A stretch of 64,000 nucleotides of DNA from Muribaculaceae bacterium. GTDB lineage: Bacteria > Bacillota > Clostridia > Lachnospirales > Lachnospiraceae. The stretch spans positions 30,724-94,723 of the forward strand of contig JAMPCA010000007.1 of assembly GCA_023666425.1 (NCBI GenBank). The letters run 5' to 3'. Positions 56,211 to 64,000 of the stretch are shown here, piece after piece (position 1 is the first letter of the stretch; every line of letters starts with the position of its first letter). Made by a program: the position numbers and the translations under genes. Under the pieces are notes generated by a model. That model did not search any database and had not been told where the DNA came from. It saw nothing but the letters and a program-made list of their open reading frames with translations.

Positions 56211-57944
56211 ATGAAACTATCTCGTAAAAAAACTCCGGTCTTAATCGCCGCAAGCCTTATCCTCGCCCTGTTTCTGGGACTGTGGGGACTGCCAAAGCTG
56301 ACCGGAAAAGACGGTGACGCCTTCAATCAATTTCTCTCACAGATGTTCGTGGAGGAGGTCAGCTCCAACACGATAAATCTGCATTTTACTCTGAGCAATC
56401 CCGCCGCTGTCGGTATCAGGGACTACGATGTAACCTTCGGGGACTTCTCAAAAGAAGCCCGGCAGAAGAGCATCCTTGATATGCGTGAGCTGCGCTCGAA
56501 GCTGGAGGGCTACTCCTACCGCTCGATGTCCACAGATGAAAAGCTTGTATATGATGTGCTGACAGATTATCTGGACAGACAGCTTACGCTCTCCGGCTAC
56601 TCACTGTATGATGAAGTTCTGACGCCCTCCGGCGGCGCCACGTCCCAGCTCCCGATCCTGCTGGCGGAGTACCGTTTCTACACAAGGCAGGACGTCGAGG
56701 ACTACCTTGCACTTTTATCACAGATGGATACCTATTTCGCACAGCTTCTTGCCTTTGAGCAGGAAAAGGCAGATGCGGGGCTCTTCATGTCTGACCGCTG
56801 CTGTGGAAAAGTCATCGAAAGCTGCGAGGTCTTTTTGAACAATCCCACCGACAATTTTCTTGTCACCACTTTCGACAACCGGCTGGCGGAGCTGGAGGGA
56901 CTGAGCGGCGCAGAGGTGCAGGCGTACAGCGGACGCAACCGGGAAGTAATCGCCGCGCATGTAATTCCTGCCTACCAGAATATGGCCACGGGACTTACCC
57001 GGCTTATGGGAAAAGGGCGCAATAACTGGGGGCTCTGCAACTATGAAAATGGAAAGGATTACTATGCCGCACTCGTGGCCTACTATACGGGCTGCGACGA
57101 CTCCGTGGAGGAGCTGGCGGCGCAGATTGAAGAAAAAAGAAATGCAGACCTTGCGGTCTGCGCCGAGCTTCTGGCAGAAGATCCCGGACTCCTCGCCGCC
57201 GCAGATTCTGCAGGCTGCGACATGCAGGACGAGACTATGATGATTCAGCATCTGCAGAATGCGATGCTGGAGGATTTCCCGGAAGCGCCGGAATCCAGGT
57301 GGGAAGTCTGCCATGTGGACGAATCCCTCTCCGAGTATCTGGCGCCCGCCTTTTACATCACAGCTCCCATTGATAATTACCTGAACAACCGCATCTATAT
57401 CAACGATGTGGGTTCCGACAGCCTCTACCTTTTTACCACGCTTGCCCACGAGGGCTTCCCCGGACATCTCTACCAGACGGTGCAATCCTACAGCTACGGC
57501 ATGAATCCGATGCACACGCTCCTAAATTACCCCGGCTATATCGAGGGCTGGGCAACCTATGTGGAGATGCAGGCTTACTACTACGCCGGGCTTGACGAAA
57601 ATCTGGCTTCCCTGCTGCAGCACAACCAGTCCTCCACCCTAAGCCTCTACGCGACCTCGGACATTGGCATTCACTATCTGGGCTGGGAGTCGGAAGATAT
57701 GCTGGAATTCTGGGGCGGCTATGGCATCAGCGATGCCGACACGGTAAACGCCATCACCAACCTGATTTTAGACGAGCCGGGAAATTATCTGAAATACTAT
57801 GTGGGATATCTAAAATTTGACCAGCTCCGCAAGGCCTGCGGGGAAAAGGAGGGAAGTGCCTTTGACCCCGTAAAATTCCATGAAGAGATTCTGCGGACCG
57901 GCCCCGCGCCCTTTTCGCTTTTAGAGGAAAAGCTGCTGGATTAG
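56211..57944 (+). CDS. DUF885 family zinc metallopeptidase-like lipid-face protein
   Basis: 577 aa from the ATG at 56211; a GTG 15 bases upstream is in frame, and neither has a good ribosome site. N-terminal membrane anchor or signal (about 9-27). The body is the DUF885 fold, related to M2/M3-type gluzincins, with HEGFPGH as the zinc motif (two His separated by five residues) and EGWATY supplying the third ligand region. It is expected to cleave peptides outside the membrane; the substrate is unknown. A plus-strand gene among minus-strand neighbours; its stop overlaps the rsmI stop by 4 bp. Confidence 0.9.
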   Translation: MKLSRKKTPVLIAASLILALFLGLWGLPKLTGKDGDAFNQFLSQMFVEEVSSNTINLHFTLSNPAAVGIRDYDVTFGDFSKEARQKSILDMRELRSKLEGYSYRSMSTDEKLVYDVLTDYLDRQLTLSGYSLYDEVLTPSGGATSQLPILLAEYRFYTRQDVEDYLALLSQMDTYFAQLLAFEQEKADAGLFMSDRCCGKVIESCEVFLNNPTDNFLVTTFDNRLAELEGLSGAEVQAYSGRNREVIAAHVIPAYQNMATGLTRLMGKGRNNWGLCNYENGKDYYAALVAYYTGCDDSVEELAAQIEEKRNADLAVCAELLAEDPGLLAAADSAGCDMQDETMMIQHLQNAMLEDFPEAPESRWEVCHVDESLSEYLAPAFYITAPIDNYLNNRIYINDVGSDSLYLFTTLAHEGFPGHLYQTVQSYSYGMNPMHTLLNYPGYIEGWATYVEMQAYYYAGLDENLASLLQHNQSSTLSLYATSDIGIHYLGWESEDMLEFWGGYGISDADTVNAITNLILDEPGNYLKYYVGYLKFDQLRKACGEKEGSAFDPVKFHEEILRTGPAPFSLLEEKLLD

Positions 57945-58795
57945 CGGTCTGCCTGCAGCAGCTCCTGATAAATGTCGCGCTTGCTGACGCCACGGTCTTT
58001 TGCCACCAGCTTCATGGCCTCCCTGCGGTCGATGCCCTGCGACTCGTAGCGGGCCATGTGCTCCGCAAGGCTTAACGCCTCCCATGCCTCCTGCTGCTCT
58101 TTTTTGCACTGCGCTATGGATTTCCCCTCAATCACAAGCACATATTCCCCGCGGGGCTCCTGCCCCTCATAATAGTGCAGACTGTCCGCAAGGGTCGTCT
58201 GCATTTTCTCCTCATACCGCTTGGTCAGCTCCCGGCAAATCGTGAGTCTCCGCTCTTTGCCCAAGACCCCGCAAAGCTCTGTGAGCGTCGCCACCAGATG
58301 GTGGGGCGCCTCGTAGAGGATGATCGTCCGCGTCTCCTGCGCAAGTTCCGCGAGCACCGCCCGCCGCTCCTTTTTGTCCCTTGGAAGAAAGGCCTCAAAG
58401 GCAAAACGCCGGGTGGGAAGCCCCGATACCGTAAGCGCGGTAACGCAGGCCGCCGCCCCGGGGAGGGACGTCACTTCGATGCCCTCCTCGTAACAGATGC
58501 GCACCAGCTCCTCTCCCGGATCGGAGATTCCCGGCGTCCCGGCATCCGTAATCAGCGCGATACTTTTCCCCGCGCGCATTTTCTCCACAAGCCGGTACGC
58601 CTTCTCAATCTTATTATGCTCGTGGTAGCTGGTCATGGGCGTCCGAATCTCAAAGTGATTCAGCAGACGGAGAGAATTGCGGGTGTCCTCCGCCGCAATG
58701 AGATCCACCTCTTTCAATGTGCGCAATACCCGATAAGTGATATCCTCCAGATTGCCGATCGGCGTGGCGCACAAATATAGTTTTCCTTTTTCCAT
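57941..58795 (-). CDS. rsmI: 16S rRNA (cytidine1402-2'-O)-methyltransferase
   Basis: 284 aa. Tetrapyrrole-methylase fold start LYLCATPIGNLEDITYRVLRTL and LIAAEDTRNSLRLLNHF; SAM-site ALITDAGTPGISDPGEELVR; C-terminal HTH-like region VSKRDIYQELL. It methylates C1402 in the decoding site. The gene begins 3 bp after the SIR2-like stop, so the two can be co-transcribed. Confidence 0.97.
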   Translation of the reverse strand: MEKGKLYLCATPIGNLEDITYRVLRTLKEVDLIAAEDTRNSLRLLNHFEIRTPMTSYHEHNKIEKAYRLVEKMRAGKSIALITDAGTPGISDPGEELVRICYEEGIEVTSLPGAAACVTALTVSGLPTRRFAFEAFLPRDKKERRAVLAELAQETRTIILYEAPHHLVATLTELCGVLGKERRLTICRELTKRYEEKMQTTLADSLHYYEGQEPRGEYVLVIEGKSIAQCKKEQQEAWEALSLAEHMARYESQGIDRREAMKLVAKDRGVSKRDIYQELLQADR

Positions 58796-58798
58796 GTC

Positions 58799-61700
58799 TC
58801 ACACTCCCTTCTGGCTGATTCCCCAAATGCCCGTCACCTCCCGGTGCTCTGACAAAAACTGATAGTACTGGATTTTCTCAGGGTATCTCTTTCCATACTT
58901 TTTCTGCCCTTCCACATATCCCTCCATGGAGCAGGCCGCAAGCTCCAGATTTGCAAGCCCCGCAAGCGTCTCAAGTATCTGCCGGTACAGGGGCGTTTCC
59001 CGGCAGATGAGGTCGCTCTGCAGATGCAGCAGCCCTGCATATGTAACATACACCTTAGAAAAATGCGCAAGCTCTTTCTGCCGTCCCACTGCAAACAGCA
59101 TAATCAGAGTGGTCATGGGAATCAGAACCTCTTCATTTTCCCGGCCAAAGCAATAGAGACCAAACCACGGCAGCCGGTTCACCGACCGTTTTATCCCGGC
59201 AATCGCTCCCGCCGCGTAATGCTGCGGCGCCCTGCTGTAGCATCTGCTCTTCTGCGGCCGCATCATAATCGCCTGCACATGCTCCCATTCCTCCGGCACC
59301 TCTACCCCGGCGGCGCGCATCTCATCCAGACATTTTCCCGCCTCCCGGTATTTCATATTTGCTATATACAGATGGAATATGTAGCGGTAAAACTGCTGCG
59401 CTATGAGCTTCGGGGAAATCGTCAGCATATAGCGGCTAAACTCAATCCGCCTCTGCCAGTCGCTGTAGTCCATCACCATCGGCAGAAGCATCTCCTCCAG
59501 CTCCAGCTGTTCGTCGCTGCTGTCAAAAATGTCCTTGTGTGCAATAAACGCCCGAAGCGCCGTCCCGGTATCCCCCCACCCGTTCAGCGCTGTCGAAATA
59601 TAGGTTCGCAGCACATCTGCCCGATCGCCTATAAAACCGTAGGCCTCCGCCAGAATACGCTCATACAGATCGTAGGCCTCCGCTTTTTTCCCATGCCGTT
59701 TGTAAAAACTGACCAGCTCTCTCATAGAGGACATATCCGGGTGCCCGCGGAACAGTTTTTCAAAAGCCGCCTGTCCCCCGTTTACATCACCGCGGCACTC
59801 CGGCAGATAGCAGGCCTCCGCCTCGTCCCCGCTGTCTGCCAGACCCGCAAACTCTGCATACCGTCCCGCGCTAAACAGTGCAAACCGGTACATCACCTGG
59901 AAATGATCCGGCATATTCGCATATTCGCCGAATCTGTCCTCAATCTCCTCCGTCACAGTCCCGAATACCTTCTGCTTTTCTGTATCCGGCTGATTCAGCA
60001 TAGAGGAAACGGATTCCCTGCGGGACAGCTCCAGCCAAAGTCTGTCCTCCTCTGTCAGATGTGCCTGAATCTCCTCCGGAATCTCCCCCATATACTCTGC
60101 ATCCACCTGCGCCTTCTGGATATATTTATGGTAATTTTCCGGCAGAAACTCCCCTGCCCGCTCATAAAACTGCTCATATTCATAGAAGCATCTGGAATCA
60201 AAGAGCACCTGCAGATAGGCAGAACCGACACGCCTGCAGGCTGAGAGAAGAAAGTCCTTATCATCCGCCGCAAAAACGTAGGCAAAGCAGCGCTTCGCAT
60301 CCGCCAGCGCCCTCCGGTCAAACTCATACTGCTTCGCGTCTTTTCTGTATTTCGTCCGTGCCTCCCCAATGGCCAGATCGTTCAGGGCAAGCTCCTCATA
60401 CAACGCCCGGCTCTCCTCCACCATAAGCGCGCGGCTCAGATACTCCACCGCGTCCCTATGCTCATGGAAAACCTGCCCCGCCACAATCCCCAGCCACTGA
60501 TAGGCGAGCTTTTGCATATCACGATCCTCATATTCCTCTAAATCCTTAAGGGCAAAGGAAGCCTCCACATATTTTTCCTTAAGCTCCTGATAGGCAGCCG
60601 CAAACTCCGCCTTTTGCACATCTGTCCTCTCCGTCTCTTCATATACCGGAATAAAGCCCTGCTTTTCGTATGCCGAGGGCAGAAAACGCTGGGAGACAAG
60701 AACCACGTCCCTCAGCAGCCGCAATATTTTCGTCTCCCCCGCAATGCCATTAAGAAAGGCGAGCGCCTGCGCCCACTGTCTGGCATTCCACAAAATCTGC
60801 CCGTACATTACGGCGGCATGACTCCGCAGAGGGTATAATTCAGGGTCAGCGTCCATGGTGTACATAATCTCCTCCGCCTTCGTATGCTCCTGCAGATTAC
60901 TGTAATACCACAGATAATAGATGCCTGTCCGCTGCCTGTGCTTTGCGTCCAGCTCTCCAAAGCCCGGCATACTCCGAATGGTATCCGCCAGCTCCTTAAG
61001 CTCCGCCAGCCTCTCATTTTCCACCGCCCGCTCGCATTTTTTGTAGAGCTCCCGAAACGCCTCCGGCAGAACACCCGGTTCCTTTTTCGGAAGCACCTCT
61101 ATCTCATGCGCAGGCGTCCGAATCACCCTTGTTATGTCCTCCAGCACCTCCCGGATTGCCTCCACATGCCCTGCCGCTGCATCATAGTAAAGCGCACGCA
61201 CTCTGTACCGCCTGCAGTTTTCCTGCACATGGATATCCGCCCGCTTGTCCTCCGAAAAAAGGATATAATGCTCCATCTGAAAACCGCCGACCACTTTTTG
61301 AAAAAGCGTCTGAAAATAAGCGTCGTCAAAGGAAAAGCCGATAAACAAAAAAGTCTTTCCGCACCGGATCCGCTCGAAAAAATCAGTAAAATCCTCGTTT
61401 TCATAGAGTCCCTTGTAGGAGTTCTCTGTAAAAATAATTCCCTCCGGCCTGCTGATATCGCCATGCAATGGAATTGCCGTCTTCCGGTATTCCGGCTGGT
61501 CGAACTGGTTCAAAACGATCCGCCTCTGCGCCTCGTCAAAATAAATTCTTTCGCCGCCCGCTATCTCATGGATAAACTCATCATAGTTCGTGGTAAAAAA
61601 TCTTGCAAGCGACATGTCCGCCAGATCCTTGTAATTATTGTCCGCAAGACGGTCGCAGACGCGCTTTGCCCCGCGAAAATACTCCGCCACCCTTCTCTGG

Positions 61701-61954
61701 ATCTCCGCCTCGTCCCATGCCGTCTCCTCCATCAACAGCCGGATTGCCTCCATATACGCATAGCTGTCCAGCGCTTCCTGAATCTCCCGCCTCTTGTCGC
61801 TGGAAAATCCCTCCGCATCTGCCAGATCCGCAATCAGTTTTCCCCATGATGGCATCTGCAGAGGCACGGACAGGCCGCTTCCGACAAACACAATCAGATT
61901 GTTATTCAGATATGCATCTCTTAGCTTGTTCAGATATCTTGCGTCTATGGACAT
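58799..61954 (-). CDS. Large SIR2-domain protein with helical repeats (defence-sirtuin type)
   Basis: 1051 aa from the ATG at 61954 (AAGGGAAATTAAG ahead). N-terminal SIR2_2-type domain (about 1-280): FVGSGLSVPLQMPSW (23-37), TTNYDEFIH (121-129), His164 in PLHGDIS and FIGFSFDD (204-211). No zinc Cys quartet is present, unlike ordinary sirtuins. The remaining 750 residues look all-helical, with TPR-like pairs. This plan matches defence-associated sirtuins that deplete NAD+ when phage infects. It is a single gene with no partner except a divergent recombinase and nearby vapBC. Defence is inferred from the architecture. Confidence 0.82.
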   Translation of the reverse strand: MSIDARYLNKLRDAYLNNNLIVFVGSGLSVPLQMPSWGKLIADLADAEGFSSDKRREIQEALDSYAYMEAIRLLMEETAWDEAEIQRRVAEYFRGAKRVCDRLADNNYKDLADMSLARFFTTNYDEFIHEIAGGERIYFDEAQRRIVLNQFDQPEYRKTAIPLHGDISRPEGIIFTENSYKGLYENEDFTDFFERIRCGKTFLFIGFSFDDAYFQTLFQKVVGGFQMEHYILFSEDKRADIHVQENCRRYRVRALYYDAAAGHVEAIREVLEDITRVIRTPAHEIEVLPKKEPGVLPEAFRELYKKCERAVENERLAELKELADTIRSMPGFGELDAKHRQRTGIYYLWYYSNLQEHTKAEEIMYTMDADPELYPLRSHAAVMYGQILWNARQWAQALAFLNGIAGETKILRLLRDVVLVSQRFLPSAYEKQGFIPVYEETERTDVQKAEFAAAYQELKEKYVEASFALKDLEEYEDRDMQKLAYQWLGIVAGQVFHEHRDAVEYLSRALMVEESRALYEELALNDLAIGEARTKYRKDAKQYEFDRRALADAKRCFAYVFAADDKDFLLSACRRVGSAYLQVLFDSRCFYEYEQFYERAGEFLPENYHKYIQKAQVDAEYMGEIPEEIQAHLTEEDRLWLELSRRESVSSMLNQPDTEKQKVFGTVTEEIEDRFGEYANMPDHFQVMYRFALFSAGRYAEFAGLADSGDEAEACYLPECRGDVNGGQAAFEKLFRGHPDMSSMRELVSFYKRHGKKAEAYDLYERILAEAYGFIGDRADVLRTYISTALNGWGDTGTALRAFIAHKDIFDSSDEQLELEEMLLPMVMDYSDWQRRIEFSRYMLTISPKLIAQQFYRYIFHLYIANMKYREAGKCLDEMRAAGVEVPEEWEHVQAIMMRPQKSRCYSRAPQHYAAGAIAGIKRSVNRLPWFGLYCFGRENEEVLIPMTTLIMLFAVGRQKELAHFSKVYVTYAGLLHLQSDLICRETPLYRQILETLAGLANLELAACSMEGYVEGQKKYGKRYPEKIQYYQFLSEHREVTGIWGISQKGV

Positions 61955-62052
61955 CTTAATTTCCCTTTCTGGTTTTGATATTCCGGCTGAAACGTATGGC
62001 TTCTTTTTTATTTTACTTGTGAAATGCCGGAAAATCAAGGCTGCCTGATGAA

Positions 62053-62085
62053 AACAGACAGAAATCAATTTTTTCCGTCTGTTTC
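62053..62085. repeat. Inverted repeat between the SIR2-like and recombinase genes
   Basis: AAACAGAC (62053-62060) and GTCTGTTT (62078-62085) are perfect arms, extended by GAAA/TTTC with one mismatch. The repeat lies in the 172-bp gap between divergent genes, 42 bp ahead of the recombinase start. It may be an operator or a recombinase site. Confidence 0.6.
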
Positions 62086-62126
62086 ATGTACGATATATTT
62101 GAAAAACGATAACAAAGGAGAGCATT

Positions 62127-63047
62127 ATGAACAGCATGGAAGTATTGATCAACAATTATCTGGAATACTGTCAGATTCAAAAAAGGCTTGACGGGAAAAC
62201 CATCAAAGCCTATCGCATTGATTTAAAACAATTTTCAGTGCATTTTTCCCAAACAGCAATAACAGAAATAACACCACAAATGCTGGAGGCTTATGTCGCA
62301 AAGCTTCACCAGCAATACAAGCCCAAGACGGTAAAGCGCAAAATCGCTTCATTAAAAGCGCTCTTTCACTATTCTGAATACAGAGATATCTTAATACAAA
62401 ACCCATTTAACAAGCTGCAACTGCACTTCCGTGAGCCGGTTATTCTCCCCAAAATAATTCCCCTGCATACCGTCGAGCTGTTTTTGCGCACAATCTATAA
62501 CCAGCGCGATTCCGCCAAGACGGAATACCAAAGGAAAAATGCCCTGCGGGACGCAGCTGCGGCGGAAGTCCTGTTCACAACCGGAATGCGGATCTCAGAA
62601 CTGTGTTCACTCGATAAAAAGGATATCAATTTGTACGACGGAACTATTCTCATATATGGTAAGGGGAATAAAGAAAGACGCATACAGATCTGCAACGCAG
62701 ACACGATACAGACATTAAAAGAATACCAGAAGATTTTTTCTGCTGAGCAGGAAGGCTGCAGCCACTTTTTTGTAAATCAGGCGGGGCAGGCTTTAACCGA
62801 TCAGGCCGTCCGCAGAATGATCAAAAAATACTCAGCCCTTGCCGGTATAGATTTACATATCACTCCTCATATGTTTCGCCATACCTTCGCGACCAGCCTG
62901 CTGGAGCAGGACGTTGACATTCGCTATATTCAGGAAATGCTGGGGCACAGCTCGATCAACGTCACCGAAATATATACCCATGTGTCGATTGCAAAGCAAA
63001 GAGATATACTTGCCGCAAAGCATCCGAGGAATAATTTTGAGATATAG
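62127..63047 (+). CDS. Tyrosine recombinase (XerC/XerD-like integrase)
   Basis: 306 aa. N-terminal SAM-like core-binding domain (about 5-90) and catalytic domain with Arg155 (TGMRISEL), Lys179 (YGKGNKER), His248 and Arg251 (HMFRH), His274 (LGHSS) and nucleophile Tyr283 (EIYTH). All six catalytic residues are present. The gene is visibly richer in A/T than its neighbours, a sign of transfer. Ribosome site AAAGGAGAGCATT. Its last 71 bp are repeated in decayed form at 63861-63932, beyond vapBC. Substrate sites are unknown; no tRNA-type attachment site was found. Confidence 0.93.
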   Translation: MNSMEVLINNYLEYCQIQKRLDGKTIKAYRIDLKQFSVHFSQTAITEITPQMLEAYVAKLHQQYKPKTVKRKIASLKALFHYSEYRDILIQNPFNKLQLHFREPVILPKIIPLHTVELFLRTIYNQRDSAKTEYQRKNALRDAAAAEVLFTTGMRISELCSLDKKDINLYDGTILIYGKGNKERRIQICNADTIQTLKEYQKIFSAEQEGCSHFFVNQAGQALTDQAVRRMIKKYSALAGIDLHITPHMFRHTFATSLLEQDVDIRYIQEMLGHSSINVTEIYTHVSIAKQRDILAAKHPRNNFEI

Positions 63048-63066
63048 CAGAATCTCTATGGGACGA

Positions 63067-63101
63067 GGGGGCTGGAAATAATATATGGATGATCAGCCCC
63101 C
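63067..63101. terminator. Hairpin between the convergent recombinase and vapC genes
   Basis: GGGGGCTG (63067-63074) pairs with CAGCCCCC (63094-63101) around a 19-base AT-rich loop. No T tract follows on either strand, so termination is only likely. Confidence 0.45.
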
Positions 63102-63108
63102 ACCATCT

Positions 63109-63513
63109 CTATTCCTCTGCCCAGTTTTCTACCGTCAAACCAGCCACACGGTTAAATTCTCTAGTGTTGTTTGTCACAAGAATAAGCCCTCTCGATTTGG
63201 CATGACCCGCTATCAATGTGTCCATCGGCCCAATCGGCGTCCCCTTCTTTTCAAGCTCTGCTTTGATTCTTCCATATTCTTCTGCTGCCTGCCCGTCAAA
63301 ATCCAAAATTGAAATCGGAGAGAGGAACAACGACATTGCAATACGATTCCTCTCCACCGCCATGCTCTTCTCAACACCGTGCATCAATTCTGCATAGGTA
63401 ATTGCAGAAATGCATATTTCTTCCGGCTCATGAGAAAGAAACCTTTGAATCACAGTACCCGGCTTCTGCTTAACAACATAAATGCAGATGTTGGTGTCCA
63501 ACATATACTTCAT
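63109..63513 (-). CDS. vapC: VapC-type PIN-domain toxin
   Basis: 134 aa PIN domain ribonuclease. Acidic metal-binding residues: Asp6 (MLDTN), Glu42 (TYAELMHG) and Asp98 (GPMDTLIAGHA), with the TNNTREF motif near the C terminus. It would cut tRNA or other RNA when free of antitoxin. Its ATG overlaps the vapB stop (ATGA), the classical coupled arrangement with antitoxin first. Confidence 0.95.
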   Translation of the reverse strand: MKYMLDTNICIYVVKQKPGTVIQRFLSHEPEEICISAITYAELMHGVEKSMAVERNRIAMSLFLSPISILDFDGQAAEEYGRIKAELEKKGTPIGPMDTLIAGHAKSRGLILVTNNTREFNRVAGLTVENWAEE

Positions 63514-63740
63514 AGCGTCTCACGCTCCTGCTCCGCAGCGTTCTCGCGCCCATCATCCATGAAATCCTCTGAAAAAAGATTCAGGCTGCTTAAAAACCCA
63601 GACCACTCGTGATCCTTCGGCATCAATATGACAACATCACCGATTTTATTCACCGCCACTTCCTCATCACTAAACCGATACTCTTTGGGCAGCCTGACTG
63701 CCTGGCTTCTGCCATTTTCAAATACCTTTGCCATCATCAT
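63510..63740 (-). CDS. vapB: VapB-type antitoxin (AbrB/MazE fold)
   Basis: 76 aa from the ATG at 63740, with GGAGG eight bases ahead; a GTG nine bases upstream lies too close to the ribosome site. The N-terminal swapped-hairpin DNA-binding domain reads AKVFENGRSQAVRLPKEYRF, typical of VapB. The acidic C-terminal half would wrap VapC. The pair should repress itself through the palindrome over its promoter. Confidence 0.93.
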   Translation of the reverse strand: MMMAKVFENGRSQAVRLPKEYRFSDEEVAVNKIGDVVILMPKDHEWSGFLSSLNLFSEDFMDDGRENAAEQERETL

Positions 63741-63762
63741 CGTATGCACCTCCTTTTACAAC

Positions 63763-63791
63763 AGTATATACCATGGTATATATCGTGTCAA
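63763..63791 (-). promoter_or_regulatory. vapBC promoter with perfect palindromic operator
   Basis: Minus strand TTGACA (63791-63786), 17-bp spacer, TATACT (63768-63763). The 18-bp perfect palindrome TATATACCATGGTATATA (63765-63782) fills the spacer and enters the -10, as expected for VapBC autoregulation. Confidence 0.88.
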
Positions 63792-63860
63792 CGCTGTCAA
63801 GCGCTTTGCAAACTGCGAAAACTCTGACAGATGTTTATTGGTAGTATCGTGTAATCTGCC

Positions 63861-63932
63861 CCCATGTGTCGATTGCAATGCAAAGGGAAATACTTTATCG
63901 CAGAGCATTTGAGGAATAATTTCAATATATGG
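63861..63932 (+). pseudogene. Decayed copy of the recombinase gene 3' end
   Basis: CCCATGTGTCGATTGCA and the following roughly 55 bases repeat the last 71 bp of the recombinase gene (62977-63047), including GAGGAATAATTT, at about 80 percent identity by eye. One extra base after ATACTT shifts the frame, so it is not functional. Same orientation as the intact gene. Confidence 0.8.
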
Positions 63933-63938
63933 TAGGTG

Positions 63939-63978
63939 AATACCCTTATAAATCGAAGGATTTGTAAGGGTATTTTTT
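63939..63978 (+). terminator. Terminator downstream of the recombinase remnant
   Basis: AATACCCTTA-AAATC / GGATTT-TAAGGGTATT stem followed by T6 on the plus strand. It would suit the end of a recombinase transcript, supporting the view that the remnant was once the 3' end of a gene. Confidence 0.8.
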
Positions 63979-64000
63979 GATGGATAATTGAAAGTTATCC

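Noticed and set aside
59024..60244. 406-codon plus-strand open frame inside the SIR2-like gene
   Set aside because: Antisense shadow, Arg/His/Leu-rich low-information sequence, no ribosome site.
58799..64000. Complete prophage or integrative element
   Set aside because: Only one recombinase is present; no structural, replication or conjugation genes and no tRNA attachment site are seen.

Overview
The window is a bacterial chromosome segment of moderate GC with strong GGAGG-type ribosome sites. A tyrosyl T-box leader, a yybP-ykoY manganese riboswitch, spmA/spmB, sortase pili and SipW-type signal peptidase all point to a low-to-mid GC Firmicute of class Clostridia, most likely Lachnospiraceae (inference; no rRNA is present). 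Most genes lie on the minus strand.

Layout. 1-7.1 kb: start of a response regulator, a coiled-coil protein, an Ig-like (Big_2) surface protein, an Rpn-type PD-(D/E)XK protein, a Ca2+/Na+ antiporter with riboswitch-controlled MntP, and two DUF4230 proteins. 7.3 kb: a MIF-family tautomerase on the plus strand. 7.7-21.5 kb: a large minus-strand surface-fibre operon that starts with a leader of about 490 nt. It encodes, in transcription order, a heptad-repeat coiled-coil protein, signal peptidase I, a giant LPATG adhesin, an LPSTG backbone pilin, a class C sortase, a minor pilin-like protein, two proteins with SipW-type signal peptides, a VKTGD-anchored protein, a MucBP-like membrane protein, and a fusion of SipW-type signal peptidase with a class B sortase. 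This is the most unusual locus in the window.

21.6-31.2 kb: a YhfC/YbjQ/MerR operon divergent from a PadR/DUF1700/DUF4097 operon, T-box-controlled tyrS, a TrpXYZ-like ABC importer and a MATE exporter. 31.2-36.3 kb: a two-component system with a MacB/FtsX-like ABC exporter. 36.4-43.5 kb: a complete F-ATP synthase operon whose c subunit carries Na+-type ligands. 43.6-46.2 kb: dCMP deaminase, upp, a phosphatase homologue without its catalytic residues, and Sua5. 46.4-48.3 kb: a MerR-like coiled-coil protein and the rpsF-ssb-rpsR operon.

48.3-54.9 kb: DUF951, a sirtuin and Trk/Ktr K+ uptake genes run in line behind a DNA adenine methyltransferase and a small PD-(D/E)XK protein, a candidate restriction-modification pair. 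55-58.8 kb: spmBA, a DUF885 peptidase and rsmI. 58.8-64 kb: an accessory end with a SIR2 plus helical-repeat protein of the defence-sirtuin type, a divergent tyrosine recombinase, and a vapBC toxin-antitoxin pair bracketed by the recombinase 3' end and a decayed copy of it.

No tRNA, rRNA, CRISPR array or intact insertion sequence was seen. All functions are read from motifs and family knowledge; no searches were run.
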